Shown here: positions 48,079 to 51,684 of the stretch, piece after piece
Layout: each line of letters opens with the position of its first letter
Numbering within the stretch: position 1 is the first letter of the stretch
NCBI GenBank assembly: GCA_905221605.1
Contig: CAJNDS010002570.1
Location: forward strand, 305,969-357,652
Direction: 5' to 3'
Source: Symbiodinium natans
Taxonomy: Eukaryota > Sar > Dinophyceae > Suessiales > Symbiodiniaceae
DNA length: 51,684 nt
Program-made: the position numbers and the translations under genes
Notes under the pieces: generated by a model
What the model was told of the DNA's origin: nothing
The model's database searches: none
The model's input: only the letters and a program-made list of their open reading frames with translations

Positions 48079-48595
48079 GAAATTATTTAAACTATCGCGG
48101 CTCGATTTGGCCAAATTTTGCCGGGCAGCCTGCGGGCAAAATTTGGCCAAATCGGGCTGCTCTTCGTACGCCATGAGAAATGCGCGGCTCGATTTGGCCA
48201 AATTTTGCCCGGAGGCTGCCCGGCAAAATTTGGCCAAATCGAGCCGCGCATTTCTCAGCGCGTACGACGAGCAGCCCGATTTAGCCAAATTTTGCCCGCA
48301 GACTTCCCGGCAAAATTTGGCCAAATCGAGCCGCGATAGTTTAAATAATTTCGGGCCTCCAGAAAGGCGCGGCTCGATTTGGCCAGATTTTGCCGGGCAG
48401 TCTGCGGGCAAAATTTGGCCAAATCGGGCTGCTCGTCGAACGCGATGAGAAATGCGCGGCTCGATTTGGCCAAATTTTGCCGGGCAGCCTCCGGGCAAAA
48501 TTTGGCCAAATCGAGCCGCGCCTTTCTGAAGGCCCGAAATTTTTAAATTATCGCGGCTCGATTTGGCCAAATTTTGCCGGGCAGCTTCCGCCGTT
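48079..48595. repeat. Nested GC-rich palindromes with ATTTGGCCAAAT cores
   Basis: Five hairpins and one half, each with arms CGGCTCGATTTGGCCAAATT and its complement around a GGGCAGCCTGCGGG-like loop. Outer arms (AATTATTTAAACTATCGCGG near 48,080 and its complement near 48,331-48,350) enclose the first three. A second pair (GGCCTCCAGAAAGGCGCGGC / GCCGCGCCTTTCTGAAGGCC) encloses the next two. Confidence 0.92.
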
Positions 48596-49376
48596 TGGTG
48601 TGGTATTTGCATCACTTTTCCCGGGTGCCAAGGGGGTCCCGGCAAATTTTGACCCGCAAAGTTGTTCCTACCCGTTCCCGTTTTGTGTGGCATTTGCATC
48701 ACTTTTCCCGAGTGCCAAGGGGATCCCGGCAAATTTTGACCGGCAAAGTTGTTCCTACCCTTTCCCGTTTTGTGTGGTATTTGCAGACTTTTCTAGGGTG
48801 CCAAGGGAATCCCGGCAAATTTTGACCGGCAAAGTTGTTCCTACCCTTTCCCGTTTTGTGTGGTATTTGCAGGACTTTTCTAGGGTGCCAAGGGAATCCC
48901 GGCAAATTTTGACCCGCAAAGTTGTTCCTACCCTTTCCCGTTTTGTGGGGTATTTGCATCACTTTTCCGGGGTGCCAAGGGAATCCCGGCAAATTTTGAC
49001 CGGCAAATGTTGTTGCTACCCTTTCCCGTTTTGTGTGGTATTTGCAGGACTTTTCCAGGGTGCCAAGAGGATCCCGGCAAATTTTGACCGGCAAAGTTGT
49101 TCCTACCCTTTCCCGTTTTGTGTGGTATTTGCAGGACTTTTCCAGGGTGCCAAGGGGATCCCGGCAAATTTTGACCGGCAAAGTTGTTCCTACCCTTTCC
49201 CGTTTTGTGTGGTATTTGCAGGACTTTTCCAGGGTGCCAAGGGGATCCCGGCAAATTTTGACCGACAAAGTTGTTCCTACCCTTTCCCGTTTTGTGTGGT
49301 ATTTGCATCACTTTTCCAGGGTGCCAAGGGGATCCCGGCAAGTTTTGACCGGCAAAGTTGCTCCTGCCCCAGGCCC
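48596..49376. repeat. 87-bp tandem repeat, nine copies
   Basis: Units of TTTGTGTGGTATTTGCAGGA, CTTTTCCAGGGTGCCAAGGG and GATCCCGGCAAATTTTGACC, then GGCAAAGTTGTTCCTACCC. The period is 29 codons, so one + frame runs 338 codons from 48,390 as a PFPFCVVFAGLFQGAKGIPA repeat. GGCAAATTTTG is shared with the adjacent palindromes. Called satellite, not gene. Confidence 0.92.
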
Positions 49377-49389
49377 TCCTGGGCCCCAA

Positions 49390-49770
49390 GAAGCAATGAA
49401 ACATAAGAAACAGATGAAGGATGAAGCAGATGAAGCAGACCATGAAGATGATGAAGATGATGGAGATGATGAAGATGATGAAGATGATGAAGATGATGAA
49501 GATGATGAAAATGATGAAGATGATGAAGATGATGAAGATGATGAAGATGATGAAGATGATGATGAAGCTGATTGGGATCATTGATGTCAAGGATGCACAT
49601 GAAACATATTGGAACAATCGTGGAGATGAGAGAGATGATGGGGATGATGAAAAAAGATGATGAAGATGATGAAGATGATGATGATAGATGATGAAGATGA
49701 TGACGATAACGAAGATGATGATGATGATGCGGATGAGGATGAGGATGATGATGATGAAGCTGATTGAGGG
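49390..49770. repeat. GATGAA/GATGAT triplet array
   Basis: About 380 bp of GATGAAGAT units. Frames read as aspartate/glutamate, methionine/lysine or, on the other strand, isoleucine/phenylalanine or histidine/leucine runs. Trinucleotide microsatellite. Confidence 0.95.
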
Positions 49771-51684
49771 GGCCCTCCCGCAGGAGGAATTAAATAATTT
49801 AAATATGAAGGCCCCGATTTAAATATCAATATTTAATTCGGGGCCTTCATTTTTAAACTATTTAATTCCTCCTGCGGGAGGAAGCCCGGCCCCCCCCCTC
49901 CAGGATTTAAATTATTTAAATTATTTAAGTTATTTAATTACCGGGCCCGATTTACAAAATTTAAATATGAAGCTCCCGAATTAAATATTCATATTTAAAT
50001 CGTGGCCTTCATATTTAAATTATTTAAATCGGGCCCGGGAATTAAATAATTTAAATAATTTAAATAATGTAAATCCTGGAGGGGGGGGGGCGGGCCTCCT
50101 CCCCCAGGAGGAATTAAATAATTTAAATATGAAGGCCTCGATTTAAATATGAATATTTAATTCGGGGCCTTCATATTTAAATTATTTAATTCCTCCTGCA
50201 AAAGGAGGCCCGGCCCCCCCCCCTCCCGGATTTAAATTATTTAAATTATTTAAACTATTTAAATTATTTAAATTATTTAAATTATTTAAACTATTTAATT
50301 CCCGGGCCCGAATTAAATGATTTAAATATGAAGCTCCCGAATTAAATATTCATATTTAAACCGTGGCCTTCATATTTAAATTATTTAAATCGGGCCCGGG
50401 AATTAAATAATTTAAATAAGTTAAATAATTTAAATACTTTAAAATCCTGGAGGGGGGGGGGGGGGTTTCCTCCCCAGGAGCAGTAAATAATTTAAAATGA
50501 GGCCTCGATTTAATCCAGATATGGAATATTTAATTCGGGGCCTTCATATTTAAATTATTTAATTTCCTCCTGCAAAGGAGGCCCGGGCCCCCCCCCCCCC
50601 CCCTCCCGGATTAAATTATTTTTTTTTGTTAATTATTAAATATTTAAATAAAATTATTTAAATTATTTAATTTCCGGGCCGATTTAAATTAATTTAAATA
50701 GAAGCTTTCCGAATAAATATCATATTTGAATCGTGGCCTCATATTTAAATTATTTAAATCGGGCCCGGAATATTAAATAATTTAAATAATTTTAAATAAT
50801 TTAATCCGGAGGGGGGGGGGGCGGGCCTCCTCCCCCAGGAGGAATTAAATAATTTAAATATGAAGGCCTCGATTTAAATATGAATATTTAATTCGGGGCC
50901 TTCATATTTAAATTATTTAATTCCTCCTGCAAAAGGAGGCCCGGCCCCCCCCCCCTCCCGGATTTAAATTATTTAAATCATTTAAATTATTTAAATTATT
51001 TAATTCCCGGGCCCATTTAAATTATTTAAATTATTTAAATTAGTTAATTCCCGGGCCCGATTTAAATAATTTAAATATGAAGGCCACGATTTAAATATGA
51101 ATATTTAATTCGGGAGCTTCATATTTAAATTATTTAAATCGGGCCCGGGAATTAAATAATTTAAATAACTTAAATAATTTAAATAATTTAAATAATTTAA
51201 ATTATTTAAATTATTTAAATCCTCCTCCCGCAGGAGGAACTAAATAATTTAAATATGAAGGCCCCGAATTAAATATTCATATTTAATTCGGGGCCTTCAT
51301 ATTTAAATTGTTTAATTCTTCCTGCGGGAGGAGGCCCGCCCCCCCCCCCTCCAGGATTTAAATTATTTAAATTATTTAAATTATTTAAATTATTTAAATT
51401 ATTTAAATTATTTAATTCCCGGGCCCGAATTAAATAATTTAAATATGAAGCTCCCGAATTAAATATTCATATTTAAATCGTGGCCTTCTTATTGAAATTA
51501 TTTAAATCGGGCCCGGGAATTAAATAATTTAAATAATTTATATAATTTAAATAATTTAAATAATTTAAATAATTTAAATAATTTAAATCCTGGAGGGGGG
51601 GGGGGCGGGCCTCCTCCCGCAGGAGGAATTAAATAAGTTAAATATGAAGGCCCCGATTTATATATTAATATTTAATTCGGGGCC
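49771..51684. repeat. Tandem large AT-rich palindromes, open at the right end
   Basis: Two palindrome types alternate. One is centred on GAATATTTAATTCGGGGCCT with arms TCCTCCTGCGGGAGG and AATTAAATAATTTAAATATG (centres near 49,835, 50,150, 50,520, 50,880, 51,270 and 51,670). The other is centred on TCCCGAATTAAATATTCATA with arms CCCGGGCCCG (near 49,985, 50,340, 50,710, 51,090 and 51,450). G-runs (GGAGGGGGGGGGCGGGCCTC) separate them; the period is about 360-375 bp. No gene. Confidence 0.93.

Noticed and set aside
49277-49829. Aspartate/glutamate- or isoleucine/phenylalanine-rich frames
   Set aside because: Translations of the GATGAA triplet array and adjoining satellite.

Overview
The window looks like nuclear DNA of a dinoflagellate, probably Symbiodiniaceae-like. 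The evidence is plant-type TTTAGGG repeats throughout, one-way gene arrangement, short exons with GT, GC and GA splice donors and AG|G acceptors, many small terminal-inverted-repeat elements (some acting as introns), and a FNIP-repeat ORF of a style I recall as common in that group. No bacterial, viral or organellar gene was recognised. All exon calls are on the + strand and come from reading frames, splice sites and motifs; there is no transcript support.

Layout. (1) From 1 to about 43.5 kb, short exon islands are separated by introns loaded with TTTAGGG/CCCTAAA blocks. From 1 to 20.8 kb there is a DUF1538-type membrane protein gene. Its first domain copy (A) starts left of the window. A second copy (B) can be followed exon by exon from 10.4 to 20.8 kb, with one more exon at 8.3 kb. 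Its largest resolved intron (16,275-20,216) holds an intronless, frameshifted ubiquitin-like/FNIP-repeat pseudogene. From 20.9 to 40.9 kb there are many exon-like islands I could not assign, one of them possibly lectin-like (27.7-28.0 kb). At 41.1-43.6 kb there is a compact nine-exon gene for a membrane-anchored O-fucosyltransferase-like enzyme, whose introns carry direct repeats and dispersed inverted-repeat elements (introners). (2) From 34.6 to 37.3 kb a composite minisatellite block interrupts the gene domain. (3) From 43.6 kb to the right end there is only satellite DNA: a strand-asymmetric purine/pyrimidine duplication, a 73-bp satellite with a 220-bp higher-order repeat, AATTAATTG arrays, nested GC-rich palindromes, an 87-bp repeat, a GATGAA array, and large AT-rich palindromes that run off the end.

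Main observation: all 12 introns resolved in the DUF1538 gene carry TTTAGGG-strand repeats near the donor and CCCTAAA-strand repeats near the acceptor. In the pre-mRNA these inverted telomere-type repeats could pair and bring the splice sites together. With the target-site-like duplications around several introns and telomeric blocks, this suggests a genome in which mobile and telomere-type DNA has been turned into introns on a large scale.
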